Origin: Ignavibacteriales bacterium
GTDB lineage: Bacteria > Bacteroidota > Ignavibacteria > Ignavibacteriales > Ignavibacteriaceae
NCBI GenBank assembly: GCA_003141435.1
Contig: PLLW01000087.1
Coordinates: 41,313 to 76,926 of the forward strand
DNA length: 35,614 nucleotides
Reading direction: 5' to 3'
In this document: positions 10,284 to 19,246 of the stretch, one piece after another
How the letters are laid out: the number at the start of each line of letters is the position of its first letter
Numbering within the stretch: position 1 is the stretch's first letter
Notes under the pieces: generated by a model
Databases searched by the model: none
The model's input: the letters and a program-made list of their open reading frames with translations, nothing else
What the model was told of the DNA's origin: nothing
Translations under genes and position numbers: made by a program

Positions 10284-10682
10284 TTGAAAAAGTTTGGTCT
10301 TTCTGCACAAGAAAAAATAAAGAGCAGAAAAGATTTTGAAGAACTATATTCAAAAGGCATAATCTTATTTTCCTCAACAAAAAAAATTAAAGCTATTTAT
10401 ATAATTGATCAGAACTCTATTAAACCTGGAGTAAAAATTTCTGTTGCTATAGGGCATAAGTCCGGTAATGCAGTTTGGAGAAACAGGGTAAAAAGGCTTT
10501 TAAGAGAATCATTTAGATTAAATAAGAATATAATCATGAAAAAAGCTGAAGAGTTAAGGCTTTTCATTAGAATAATTTTTTCACCTTATTCGATAAATAT
10601 GAGGAAGAACAAAAGTATTTACTTAAAAGATATAATGCCCGACGTTATAGATATAATGTCCAGGATAAGCATCAATGTATAA
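10284..10682 (+). CDS. rnpA: Ribonuclease P protein component
   Basis: The 132-residue basic protein binds the RNase P RNA and helps mature the 5' ends of tRNAs. The family signature is present at residues 61-78 ([18 protein letters not shown]), and the N-terminus [25 protein letters not shown] matches the typical family start. The start codon is TTG at 10284-10286. An in-frame stop at 10269-10271 leaves no ATG or GTG in between, so the TTG is well supported. It begins five bases after the rpmH stop, and its own stop shares one base with the yidD ATG, so translation of the three genes is probably coupled. The RNA partner (rnpB) was not seen in the window. Confidence 0.96.
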   Translation: MKKFGLSAQEKIKSRKDFEELYSKGIILFSSTKKIKAIYIIDQNSIKPGVKISVAIGHKSGNAVWRNRVKRLLRESFRLNKNIIMKKAEELRLFIRIIFSPYSINMRKNKSIYLKDIMPDVIDIMSRISINV

Positions 10683-10891
10683 TGTGGAGAGCAGCAGTTT
10701 TTCTCATAAAATTATATCAAAAATTCATATCACCTCTTTTTCTGCCATCATGCAGATTTAATCCTTCTTGTTCTGAATATGCCGTCCAGGCTTTTACCAA
10801 ATATGGTATTTTTAAGGGAACTATAAAATCAGTTTGGCGGATAGTAAGATGTAATCCTTTCAATAATGGTGGATTCGATCCCGTAAAATAA
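10682..10891 (+). CDS. yidD: Membrane protein insertion efficiency factor YidD
   Basis: This 69-residue protein assists YidC-dependent insertion of inner-membrane proteins and is membrane-associated through an amphipathic N-terminus. The three conserved Cys positions are visible: Cys24 and Cys30 in [11 protein letters not shown] and Cys57 in [16 protein letters not shown]. The ATG overlaps the rnpA stop by one base (TAATG), and yidC begins 11 bases downstream. Length and motifs are normal for the family. Confidence 0.95.
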   Translation: MWRAAVFLIKLYQKFISPLFLPSCRFNPSCSEYAVQAFTKYGIFKGTIKSVWRIVRCNPFNNGGFDPVK

Positions 10892-10902
10892 TGGATTTTT
10901 AA

Positions 10903-12759
10903 ATGGATAGACAAACAACTTTAGCTTTTATTCTCATTGGCGCTGTTTTCGTACTATGGCTTTATTTAAGCACCCCAGAGCCGATTAAACAAACACCCTT
11001 AAAACAAGATTCTTCTCTCGTAAATAAAGGAAATACAGTATTACCACCTGTTGCAGAAGTTACGGATAGTATAAATAATCCGAAAGAACAACCTAATAGT
11101 TTAAGATTTGGGAAATATTTTACTTTACAACCGAAACAAGAAAGGATCATTACTATTGAGAATGATAACTTACTTCTTGAGTTTTCTACCAAGGGGGGCA
11201 ATTTAAGAAAGGCATACTTGAAGAAATTCAATAATTGGTATTCAATAAAAGATACAAGTTTAGATATATATAAAACAAAGGTTCAGCTTATTAATTATTC
11301 AAGGGGAGGAACGTATGATCTTTCCTTTGTTTCTTCTGACGGCAAGGCGGTAAATACCTCAGGGCTTGATTTCACCACTGATGCCGATAAGGCTTATTAC
11401 AGGATAGCAGGGAAAGACAGTCAGCAGTTCAACTTCCGATTAAATATAGCGGAAGGGAAATTCATAAACAAGAAGTTTACATTCTACGGCGACAGATATA
11501 ATATAGGCAGTGATATCGAATTAACCGGGATGAGTTCTCTTATCAGTAATAATTCTTATGATTTGGTTTGGTCGAACGGGATAAATTTTGTTGAAGAGAA
11601 TTCTGTTGATGAAGATAATCAATCTAATGCAAGCCTTTATTATGGAGATGAACATGTTATTGTAAAAGCTTCAGATGTAGGCAAAAAGGTTGAGAAAGAA
11701 TTTAATGGGAAAGTCGATTGGGTTGCTGTAAGAGATAAATATTTCACAGTAATAATAGCTCCGACAAATCCTTTAGAAATTGATGGTGCTTATTTTCAGG
11801 GGACTAAATATGCCCAAGAAAGTGGTTTAAGGGATTACTATAATATCCGGCTAACTGTTCCATTCAGGAATAATCAATATGAAAAGAGAACATTTACTCT
11901 TTATTTTGGACCAGTCAATTATGACATATTAAAAGCATATAATGATCATTTTGAAAAAATCGTGGAATTCGGGAGTTTTTTTGGTCTTAAGTTTATAATC
12001 AGACCCATAGCAGAATATGTGCTTCTGCCTTTATTTAATTTTCTTCACTCTTTTATTCCGAATTATGGGTTTGTAATAATTCTTTTTTCATTGATTATTA
12101 AGTTTGTTCTTTATCCGCTGACAAAAAGCAGCATGCAATCTATGAAAAAAATGCAGCTGTTATCCCCGAAGATAAATGAGATAAAAGAAAAATTCAAAGA
12201 TGATCCCACTAAGGTTCAAAAGGAAACAATGAATCTTTACAGGATTTATGGGATTAATCCAGCCGGCGGATGTCTTCCGTTAATATTGCAGATGCCAATA
12301 TTTATTGCAATGTGGGGATTATTCCAAGTTTCAGTGGAACTTCGTCAGCAACCTTTTATGTTTTGGATTCATGACCTTTCACGTCCAGATATTGTATTAT
12401 CATTACCATTCAAACTCCCTATTTTTGGTATGGACAAGATAAGCGGACTTGCTGTTCTAATGGGTGTTACAACATTTGTACAGCAAAAAATGACCGTTAA
12501 AGACCCCAAACAGCAGGCAATGATTTATCTTATGCCAGTATTTCTTACAATAATGTTTATGAGTTTTCCCTCAGGATTAAATCTTTATTATTTTATGTTT
12601 AATCTATTTTCAATCGCACAGCAATATTATATTAATAATAAGCATGATGGCATGGAACTAGTTCCTGTTGCTAACCCCAAAAAATCAAAGGGTTTTATGC
12701 AAAAGATAATGGAATCTGCAGAACAAAATGCCAAGGCCCAGCAGAAGAGAAAGAAATAA
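10903..12759 (+). CDS. yidC: Membrane protein insertase YidC
   Basis: The 618-residue insertase/chaperone integrates inner-membrane proteins alone or with SecYEG. It has the long Gram-negative form: an N-terminal anchor (TLAFILIGAVFVLWLYL), a large periplasmic beta-domain to about residue 350, and the conserved C-terminal five-helix core. In the core, LIIKFVLYPLTKSSMQSMKK places Lys400 where E. coli has its groove Arg366; Lys here is the form I associate with Bacteroidota. The segment GINPAGGCLPLILQMPIFIAM is also diagnostic. The tail is basic (QQKRKK), which may contact ribosomes. It lies 11 nt after yidD and 49 nt before the patatin-barrel gene. Confidence 0.97.
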   Translation: MDRQTTLAFILIGAVFVLWLYLSTPEPIKQTPLKQDSSLVNKGNTVLPPVAEVTDSINNPKEQPNSLRFGKYFTLQPKQERIITIENDNLLLEFSTKGGNLRKAYLKKFNNWYSIKDTSLDIYKTKVQLINYSRGGTYDLSFVSSDGKAVNTSGLDFTTDADKAYYRIAGKDSQQFNFRLNIAEGKFINKKFTFYGDRYNIGSDIELTGMSSLISNNSYDLVWSNGINFVEENSVDEDNQSNASLYYGDEHVIVKASDVGKKVEKEFNGKVDWVAVRDKYFTVIIAPTNPLEIDGAYFQGTKYAQESGLRDYYNIRLTVPFRNNQYEKRTFTLYFGPVNYDILKAYNDHFEKIVEFGSFFGLKFIIRPIAEYVLLPLFNFLHSFIPNYGFVIILFSLIIKFVLYPLTKSSMQSMKKMQLLSPKINEIKEKFKDDPTKVQKETMNLYRIYGINPAGGCLPLILQMPIFIAMWGLFQVSVELRQQPFMFWIHDLSRPDIVLSLPFKLPIFGMDKISGLAVLMGVTTFVQQKMTVKDPKQQAMIYLMPVFLTIMFMSFPSGLNLYYFMFNLFSIAQQYYINNKHDGMELVPVANPKKSKGFMQKIMESAEQNAKAQQKRKK

Positions 12760-12808
12760 TGTAACTGAAATTTGTTGGTATTTATTAAACTGTACATTTT
12801 TTTAATAC

Positions 12809-15508
12809 ATGAAGACAATAATTAAAATATTCTTCTTGCTGATATTGTTTTCATGTGTTTATTATTCTCAAACCACCAAAGTTCTCACACTTCAATATAA
12901 GACTCACCAGCTCCCGTTTAATTTAACCGAAAAAATTTCTAATGACAGGCCCACAATTTCGTTAGCATTAAGCGGCGGGGGAACCAGGGGTTTTGCGCAG
13001 ATAGGAGTTTTAAAGGCATTTGAAGAGTCTGGAATTCCTTTTGATATCATTGTGGGCACAAGCATTGGAAGTGTAGTCGGTGGGCTTTATGCATCCGGAT
13101 ATTCGGCAGACGCACTTGATTCTATAATAAAGAATACTGACTGGAAAAATCTTTTATCCCTTGATAGGGAAACCAATCGAAGAGAATTATTTATTGATCA
13201 GAAGATCACAGAAGATAAGGCAATCTTCTCTCTCCGTTTAAAAGGTTTGAAACCAATTATTCCTAATTCCATTTATAATGGGGAAAAGCTTGCCAACTAC
13301 CTTAATCTTCTTTCAATACAGTCCCCAATCCATACATATGATGGTTTTTCGAAATTAAAGTATAATTTCTTTGCTGTATGCACAGATCTTGTCTCGGGAA
13401 ACCCTGTAATTTTCAACAGTGGATCTTTAAGCCAGGCGATGAGAGCAAGTTCAAGCGTAACTTTCCTTCTGCCACCAGTAAAAGTAGATTCGCTGACCCT
13501 AGTGGATGGAGGGCTTATTGCCGACATACCATCCAAAATAGCTTCCGGCATGAGTGATTATACAATTGCCATAAACACCACAAGTGGTCTGCGCTCTTCA
13601 GAAGAATTGCAATACCCCTGGCTGATTGCAGATCAGATTGTTAGTATATCTATGAAGCTTCTTAATGAAGAACAACTAAAAATTGCAAATTTTGTAATTA
13701 CACCCAAGATGACAAAATCTGCTAATGATTTTTCTAATCTTGATTCTCTTGTTGAAGAAGGATATCAGTCAACTCTTCCTGTTATAAAAAATTTAAAGGA
13801 AAAGATTGATTCGTTATACTATAAGAAATTCAAAGGAACAGAATATTATATAAAAAACATTATTTCATCAACAGATAATTCTGATGAAGAAAACCAGATT
13901 ATGCAAAAATATTTACTGAAAGATTCGGTTTCAAATTTTGATATTTTGGCTGATCTCAACAAATTATTTAATTCAGGAAACTACCGGGATCTGAGTGCGG
14001 AAGTAAAAGAATATAATGGATATACAACGATAAAATTTATTAAAGAATATAATCCGCAAATTAGAGGCATCAAATATTCAGGCATTAATATTATCAGTCA
14101 TGCCAAGGTAGATTCAATCTTTAATCATCTATTAAATAAACCATATAATGCAAGGAAATTATCTGAAACCATTATTGAGGTATTAAGGAATTACCGGAAG
14201 GTTGGGTATTCGCTTGCAGAGGTGGACAGCATCACATTTGATGAACATAAAGGTGAGATTTTCCTAAAATTTAATGAGGGGATGATCTCAGATATTAAGA
14301 TTGAGGGAAATATCAATACAAGTCCCAGTATAATTACCCGGGAATTTCCTTTACGAACCGGAGATTATTTCTATTATGAAGATGTGGAAAGAGGATTGAC
14401 AAATTTAAGGAGTACGAATCTCTTTGAAGATATTGATTTAACAGTTAAAAAAGTTAATGATAGAAATATTGTAATTCTAAAGGTTGTTGAAAAAATTTCC
14501 AGCCTTATTAGGTTTGGTCTCAGAGCTGATAATGAAAGAAAAGCTCAGATAAGTATTGATTTAAGAGATGAGAACCTATTTGGTTCAGGAACAGAAATAG
14601 GTTTTATTTTTTATGGGGGGACAAGAAATTTGGCATATATTCTTGAACATAAATCAAATAGGATTTTTAATACATACCTCACTTATAATATAAATGTGTA
14701 CTATAAGTCGGGTGATTATTATGATTATAAAGATGATCCGACAAAAACAGGCAATAGTTTTTCAAGCATCTTAACTGGAGAGTACAGGCAGATAGATTAC
14801 GGAGGTTCTTTGTCGCTTGGTTCTCAAGTAGAAAGATTCGGTAATCTTATTTTGACTGGTAAATATCAGTTTGAAGAAACCAAAAATACTCAGAATAATC
14901 CGATTGATCCTTCTAAAGTAAAAGTTGTCAGTATTAAAATCGGCTCTACTATTGATACACAGGACAAATATCCTTATCCAGAAAAGGGAATTTATTTTTA
15001 TGGATCATATGAAACAGCCCAAACAATTTTTGGGGGACAAGTAGGTTTTCTGAATATCGGATTTGATTATAAAAATTATTTTTCTTTAAGTGAAGGGCAT
15101 ACCTTTTCTCCAAGACTCATGATGGGGTTTGCAGATAAAACGCTTCCATTTAATGAGCAGTATTCGCTTGGCGGGCAGTATTCTTTTTTCGGGATGAGAG
15201 AAAATGAATTAAGGGGCAGGCAGTTATTTTTAGCTTCCATGGAATACAGGTATAAATTACCTTTTAACATTTTCTTTGATACATATTTCAAGCTCAGATA
15301 TGACCTTGGTTCTGTTTGGGCATATCAAGATGAGATCAGGTTTAAGGACCTCAGGCATGGAATCGGGACATCATTATCTTTCGATACGCCTATAGGACCA
15401 GCAGATTTTGCAATCGGAAAAAGCTTTTTATTCAAGAAAAACCTGCCCGGAAATCCATTAAGCTGGGGAGATTTGTTATTTTACTTCTCAATCGGCTATT
15501 ATTTTTAA
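12809..15508 (+). CDS. Patatin-like phospholipase fused to a BamA-type outer-membrane barrel
   Basis: The 899-residue protein begins with a hydrophobic signal sequence (about 20 residues). A patatin domain follows: an oxyanion loop at 56-61 (GGGTRG), the nucleophile elbow GTSIGS with Ser85, and the catalytic DGG with Asp233. Residues about 415-560 look like two POTRA-type repeats, including the pattern IKIEGN...TREFPLRTGDYF. The rest has alternating strands and ends in a terminal aromatic (IGYYF), typical of the D15/BamA barrel. This is the PlpD-like (type Vd secretion) layout, in which the barrel may export or anchor the lipase. The known Pseudomonas protein has one POTRA; here I see two. 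The Ser/Asp dyad is intact, so it is probably active. Its substrate is unknown. It lies downstream of yidC on the same strand. Confidence 0.88.
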   Translation: MKTIIKIFFLLILFSCVYYSQTTKVLTLQYKTHQLPFNLTEKISNDRPTISLALSGGGTRGFAQIGVLKAFEESGIPFDIIVGTSIGSVVGGLYASGYSADALDSIIKNTDWKNLLSLDRETNRRELFIDQKITEDKAIFSLRLKGLKPIIPNSIYNGEKLANYLNLLSIQSPIHTYDGFSKLKYNFFAVCTDLVSGNPVIFNSGSLSQAMRASSSVTFLLPPVKVDSLTLVDGGLIADIPSKIASGMSDYTIAINTTSGLRSSEELQYPWLIADQIVSISMKLLNEEQLKIANFVITPKMTKSANDFSNLDSLVEEGYQSTLPVIKNLKEKIDSLYYKKFKGTEYYIKNIISSTDNSDEENQIMQKYLLKDSVSNFDILADLNKLFNSGNYRDLSAEVKEYNGYTTIKFIKEYNPQIRGIKYSGINIISHAKVDSIFNHLLNKPYNARKLSETIIEVLRNYRKVGYSLAEVDSITFDEHKGEIFLKFNEGMISDIKIEGNINTSPSIITREFPLRTGDYFYYEDVERGLTNLRSTNLFEDIDLTVKKVNDRNIVILKVVEKISSLIRFGLRADNERKAQISIDLRDENLFGSGTEIGFIFYGGTRNLAYILEHKSNRIFNTYLTYNINVYYKSGDYYDYKDDPTKTGNSFSSILTGEYRQIDYGGSLSLGSQVERFGNLILTGKYQFEETKNTQNNPIDPSKVKVVSIKIGSTIDTQDKYPYPEKGIYFYGSYETAQTIFGGQVGFLNIGFDYKNYFSLSEGHTFSPRLMMGFADKTLPFNEQYSLGGQYSFFGMRENELRGRQLFLASMEYRYKLPFNIFFDTYFKLRYDLGSVWAYQDEIRFKDLRHGIGTSLSFDTPIGPADFAIGKSFLFKKNLPGNPLSWGDLLFYFSIGYYF

Positions 15509-15523
15509 TTTTCATAGGGATTT

Positions 15524-16990
15524 TTAAGATACAGATGAAATTAATTTTTCATAAAGCCGGACATATTTTCCAGCAGATTTATCCCACGAAAAATCTTTAT
15601 TCATTCCGTTTTGCTGAATCTTGTTCCATGTCTGTTTAAATGGAAAAGTATCAATCCCTCTTTTGATAGACAAAAACAGAGCAAGGCCTGAATAATCATA
15701 AAAGGAAAAACCATTCCCTGAATCGGATCCCTGATGTTTTTGTTCATCCCAATCTTGTACAGTATCTGCAAGCCCCCCCGTTTTTCTTACAACAGGAACG
15801 GTGCCATATTTAAGACTATAAATCTGAGTTAAACCGCAGGGTTCATATAGTGAAGGCATCAAGAACATATCGGAACCAGCTTCAACCAGATGTGATAACT
15901 CAATATTAAAACCGATATAAGATGCTACTTTAGAGGGAAAATTATTTGTCAATGATCTAAACAGGTCTTCATATTTTTCTTCTCCATTTCCAACAATTAT
16001 CCATTGTGCATTTAGTTTTATGAGTTCAGGTAAAGTTTCTTTAAAGATATCAAATCCTTTTTGGTCTGTTAATCTTGATATAATTCCTATTAGTGGAATG
16101 TTGTCATCAAATATCAGATTAAAATGATCGAGCAGATATTTTTTATTTTTTAATTTACCAGAAAGTTCATCACTGGAATAATGGAATGGCAGATAAAAAT
16201 CTCTAGCTGGGTCCCAATCGGCATAATCAACTCCATTTAAAATTCCATATAGAGAATTCCGACGTAAAAGCAGGACATTTTCAAGACCAAACCCGTATTC
16301 CGGAGTTAGTATCTCTTTAGAATAAGTTTCACTTACAGTAGTAATAATATCAGCAAACCAGAGACCGGTTTTTAGAAAGGAAAATGTATTTTCAATTTCT
16401 ACAGGTCCTTCCCGGAAATAGTATCTTTCATTCAGATCAGCTTTTAGCATTGACGATTTTGAAAATCTTCCCTGATATCCAATATTATGAATGGAAAATA
16501 GAGTTTTTGTTTTTGAAAATAGGGGATCGTTTTTATAATTATCTTTAATATAGAGAGGAATGAGGCCGGTCTGCCAGTCATTGCAATGGATAATATCCGG
16601 AGCCCATTTTTCAATTCGTATTGCTTCTATAACGCCCTTAGAGAAAAGTATGAATCGCTCATCCTCATCCTCATCAATTGTATAAACAGTTTCTCTATGG
16701 AAATAATATGGACAATCGATAAATACTATTATGACGTTTGACTCCGGAAGTTTGCTCTGGTAAAGTTTTACAATTCTCGTATTCCCAGCAACTTTTATTG
16801 ATATCTCTCCAATATCCCGACGATACTGAAGATCAAATTGAGTATCATCAATATCAGAATACTTAGGTATATAAACCTTTACTTCACATCCCAGGTTTGC
16901 TAAGGCTTTTGGAAGAGCGCCGGAAACATCTGCCAACCCCCCTGTTTTTATAAAGGGAACGGCTTCAGAAGATACGAAGGCAATTTTCAT
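15524..16990 (-). CDS. glgA: Glycogen synthase (ADP-glucose type)
   Basis: The 488-residue GT5 glycosyltransferase adds glucose from ADP-glucose to growing alpha-1,4-glucan. The N-terminal KTGGL motif is at residues 15-19 (Lys15 binds the nucleotide sugar). The C-terminal Rossmann half has GIISRLTDQKGFDI and the conserved acidic loop SLYEPCGLTQIYSLKYGT with Glu383, followed by a second KTGGLADTV motif. Length is normal for bacterial GlgA. It is convergent with the patatin gene, leaving a 15-bp gap. Together with malQ about 3 kb to the right it indicates glycogen or maltodextrin metabolism. No clear ribosome site precedes the ATG at 16988-16990. Confidence 0.96.
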   Translation of the reverse strand: MKIAFVSSEAVPFIKTGGLADVSGALPKALANLGCEVKVYIPKYSDIDDTQFDLQYRRDIGEISIKVAGNTRIVKLYQSKLPESNVIIVFIDCPYYFHRETVYTIDEDEDERFILFSKGVIEAIRIEKWAPDIIHCNDWQTGLIPLYIKDNYKNDPLFSKTKTLFSIHNIGYQGRFSKSSMLKADLNERYYFREGPVEIENTFSFLKTGLWFADIITTVSETYSKEILTPEYGFGLENVLLLRRNSLYGILNGVDYADWDPARDFYLPFHYSSDELSGKLKNKKYLLDHFNLIFDDNIPLIGIISRLTDQKGFDIFKETLPELIKLNAQWIIVGNGEEKYEDLFRSLTNNFPSKVASYIGFNIELSHLVEAGSDMFLMPSLYEPCGLTQIYSLKYGTVPVVRKTGGLADTVQDWDEQKHQGSDSGNGFSFYDYSGLALFLSIKRGIDTFPFKQTWNKIQQNGMNKDFSWDKSAGKYVRLYEKLISSVS

Positions 16991-17163
16991 AGAATGAATT
17001 CATATTTTTTATCTATAAATATTACTTGTTTCAAGTGTAATTATATAAAATATTCATAATAAATCAATTTAAATCTATTTCATTTTAAAGGAAAGTAGAT
17101 AAAATAACGGTTAGTTAAAATTAATTTAATTATTTTTAAGTATTAAATATTGGAGGTATGATC

Positions 17164-17418
17164 ATGGCAAAAACACTTCTTATAATATTAGTGGGAAAAA
17201 GGAAAGAAACAGCAGTAAAAGTTCAACAAGTACTAACTGCATGGGGATGCATTATCAAAACCAGGCTAGGAATCCATGATGGTGTAATGGATAATTGTTC
17301 TGATGAAGGGCTGCTAATACTTGAATTATACGGAACTGACGACCAGAAAAAGGAGCTAGCGAGGAAAGTTGAAGTCCTTTCGGGAGTTTCTTCACAACTT
17401 GTAAATCTTTCTTTATAA
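17164..17418 (+). CDS. Small ACT-like protein, possibly TM1266/hydrogenase-regulator-like
   Basis: The first in-frame ATG is at 17158, but GGAGG at 17152-17156 would then leave one base of spacing. The ATG at 17164 is seven bases away, so I chose it, giving 84 residues. The protein shows a beta-alpha-beta-beta-alpha-beta pattern: strand TLLIILVG, helix ETAVKVQQVLTAW, strand CIIKTRLGIH, strand EGLLILELYG, helix QKKELARKVEVLSG, strand VSSQLVNLSL. This is the ACT/ferredoxin-like fold and resembles the small TM1266-type family found with iron-only hydrogenases and the NikR C-terminal domain. No DNA-binding part is present. No hydrogenase genes are near, and the neighbouring gene is a PLP-dependent lyase 41 bp downstream. 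Its ligand and role are unknown. Confidence 0.75.
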   Translation: MAKTLLIILVGKRKETAVKVQQVLTAWGCIIKTRLGIHDGVMDNCSDEGLLILELYGTDDQKKELARKVEVLSGVSSQLVNLSL

Positions 17419-17459
17419 TTTTGATTTCTTTTAAATAATATTTATAAAAATTTTCTTTA

Positions 17460-18674
17460 ATGAAAAATATGAAAATAAGCAATACTTCTTTTGATACAAA
17501 ATGTGTGCATGCTGGCATAGAAGATAATGAATTCGGGGCGGTAGTTCCCCCAATATATCAAACCTCCACCTTCAAATTTCAATCGGTACAGCAAGGAGCA
17601 AAGCTCTTTGCCGGTGAAGAGAAAGGTTATATATATACTAGAATGGCGAATCCGACAGTGGAAGCCCTTGAAAATTGTGTAGCTGAACTTGAGGGCGGAT
17701 ATAAGGGACTTGGTTGTGCCAGCGGAATGGCGGCAATCCATACTGTGTTGGCTACACTTACATCCGCAGGAGATCATGTCCTTTGTTCGTCAGCAGTATA
17801 CGGACCAACAACTACACTTCTTAATACAATACTCAAAAAATTTGGGGTTGATGCTGATTATGTTGATACATCCAATCTTGAAGAAGTGAGGAGGGGGATA
17901 AAACCGAATACAAAGATAGTTTATATTGAGACCCCCGGAAATCCAACCTTATATATTTCCGATATTAAAGAAATATCCAAATTGGCGAAAAAGCAAAATG
18001 CTGTTACTGTTGTAGATAATACTTTTATGAGTCCCGCATTACAGCGCCCTCTTGAACTAGGAGCCGATATAGTTCTACACAGTCTTACGAAATTTTTAAA
18101 TGGACATGCTGATGTAGTGGGTGGAATAATTGTAGTAAAAGATGAAGACACCTATAAAAACTTCAGAAGAACTTTAAATCAATTAGGCGGAGTAATTGAT
18201 CCATTCAACTCATTTCTTGTGCACAGAGGGATAAAAACATTATCAATCCGCATGCAGAGGCATTGCGAAAATTCTCAGGTGATAGCAGAATATCTGGAAA
18301 AACATTCCTTAATAAAAAAAGTAGTTTATCCCGGATTAAAAAGTCATCCCCAATATGAATTAGGATTGAAACAGCATGATGGGCATGGGGGGATGATAAC
18401 TTTTGAAATGGCAGGAGGGTTCGAAGCAGGGCAGATACTGATGAATTCGGTAAAACTTTGCCAACTTGCTGTCAGTCTTGGGGGTGTTGAAACACTTATA
18501 CAGCATCCAGCTAGCATGACTCATTTTTCCATGGGGAAAGCTGCAAGGGTTATGGGAGGAATCACCGAAGGATTAGTAAGATTTTCGGTAGGAATTGAAA
18601 ATGTAAATGATATAATAAATGATCTTGAACAAGCACTCCAAAAAGTCGAAAAGGCAAATTTACAAGAAGGTTAA
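17460..18674 (+). CDS. PLP-dependent trans-sulfuration enzyme (methionine gamma-lyase/cystathionine lyase family)
   Basis: The 404-residue protein belongs to the Cys/Met metabolism PLP family (fold type I). The Schiff-base lysine is Lys211 (SLTKFLNGHADVVGG), Asp186 (VVDNTF) pairs with the PLP nitrogen, and Tyr59 and Arg61 (YIYTRMANPT) are the phosphate-binding pair. Tyr114 lies in SAVYGPT. Overall similarity in IQHPASMTH, RLSVGIE-like and RHCENSQ segments is closest to methionine gamma-lyase and cystathionine gamma-lyase. Classical methionine gamma-lyases have Cys after YG, and here it is Pro116, so the substrate cannot be assigned. Candidates are methionine, cystathionine or O-acetylhomoserine. 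It starts at ATG 17460 (or 17469), 41 bp after the ACT-like gene and probably in one operon with it. Confidence 0.9.
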   Translation: MKNMKISNTSFDTKCVHAGIEDNEFGAVVPPIYQTSTFKFQSVQQGAKLFAGEEKGYIYTRMANPTVEALENCVAELEGGYKGLGCASGMAAIHTVLATLTSAGDHVLCSSAVYGPTTTLLNTILKKFGVDADYVDTSNLEEVRRGIKPNTKIVYIETPGNPTLYISDIKEISKLAKKQNAVTVVDNTFMSPALQRPLELGADIVLHSLTKFLNGHADVVGGIIVVKDEDTYKNFRRTLNQLGGVIDPFNSFLVHRGIKTLSIRMQRHCENSQVIAEYLEKHSLIKKVVYPGLKSHPQYELGLKQHDGHGGMITFEMAGGFEAGQILMNSVKLCQLAVSLGGVETLIQHPASMTHFSMGKAARVMGGITEGLVRFSVGIENVNDIINDLEQALQKVEKANLQEG

Positions 18675-19246
18675 TGATAGATCATTCATACCTACTTATA
18701 GTACAATATTCAAAGGCATGGGAGTCGGGTTAGTTCATTTACACCTCTGAGGTTAAGGAAAGGGTACTGGTTTTTTGACCTAAATTAGTTTGAATTTTAT
18801 GCGGCAAAAAAGGGGAAAGCGGAATTATAATATATAGAGGGGTACTTTTTTTCAGGCAAGAAAGGTGAACTTTTCAAATGTAGAGACACCAATGGCGAGA
18901 GGGGAGGAAGGGATAGAAAATCCAAATTTGCAGTCAATTCCAGTAGCTCTCATCTTGCTCTCAAGTAGCTCTTTTTAAGGGATGGGAGCAAAATGGGGGT
19001 CATAGGAGCAGGCTGATTGGGCTGCCCAGGCATTTACCAAGAATTATTTTGAACAGATATGATATAGATTCTTAAACCCGAAATAGAAAATAAGAGGGGG
19101 CTTATTAGAGAGTAAAAACAGGGCTATTTTTATATCATTGTTTTTTTTCTTTTGGTTTTTAAAGATTTATTTCCTTTATTTAATTAAATGAAATTCAGTT
19201 TATTGAATAGATAGATAATAGATTAATCACTAATAAGGAGTTCTCC
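18675..19246. other. 572-bp gene-free region, unexplained
   Basis: No convincing gene, tRNA or rRNA is visible. By hand count, G exceeds C about two to one over 18721-19140 on the plus strand. Small structures are present. AGTAGCTCT occurs twice (18942-18950 and 18964-18972) and GGGTACT twice (18762-18768 and 18840-18846). Nested complementary pairs AAATAG/CTATTT and AATAAG/CTTATT enclose a G-run near 19081-19129. It may be decayed sequence or hold a small RNA. The right end carries the ribosome site of the barrel gene (AAGGAG, 19235-19240). Confidence 0.5.

Noticed and set aside
17023-17040. Short inverted repeat ACTTG-TTT-CAAGT between glgA and the ACT-like gene
   Set aside because: Arms of five bases occur by chance in AT-rich DNA. 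No neighbouring signal supports an operator.
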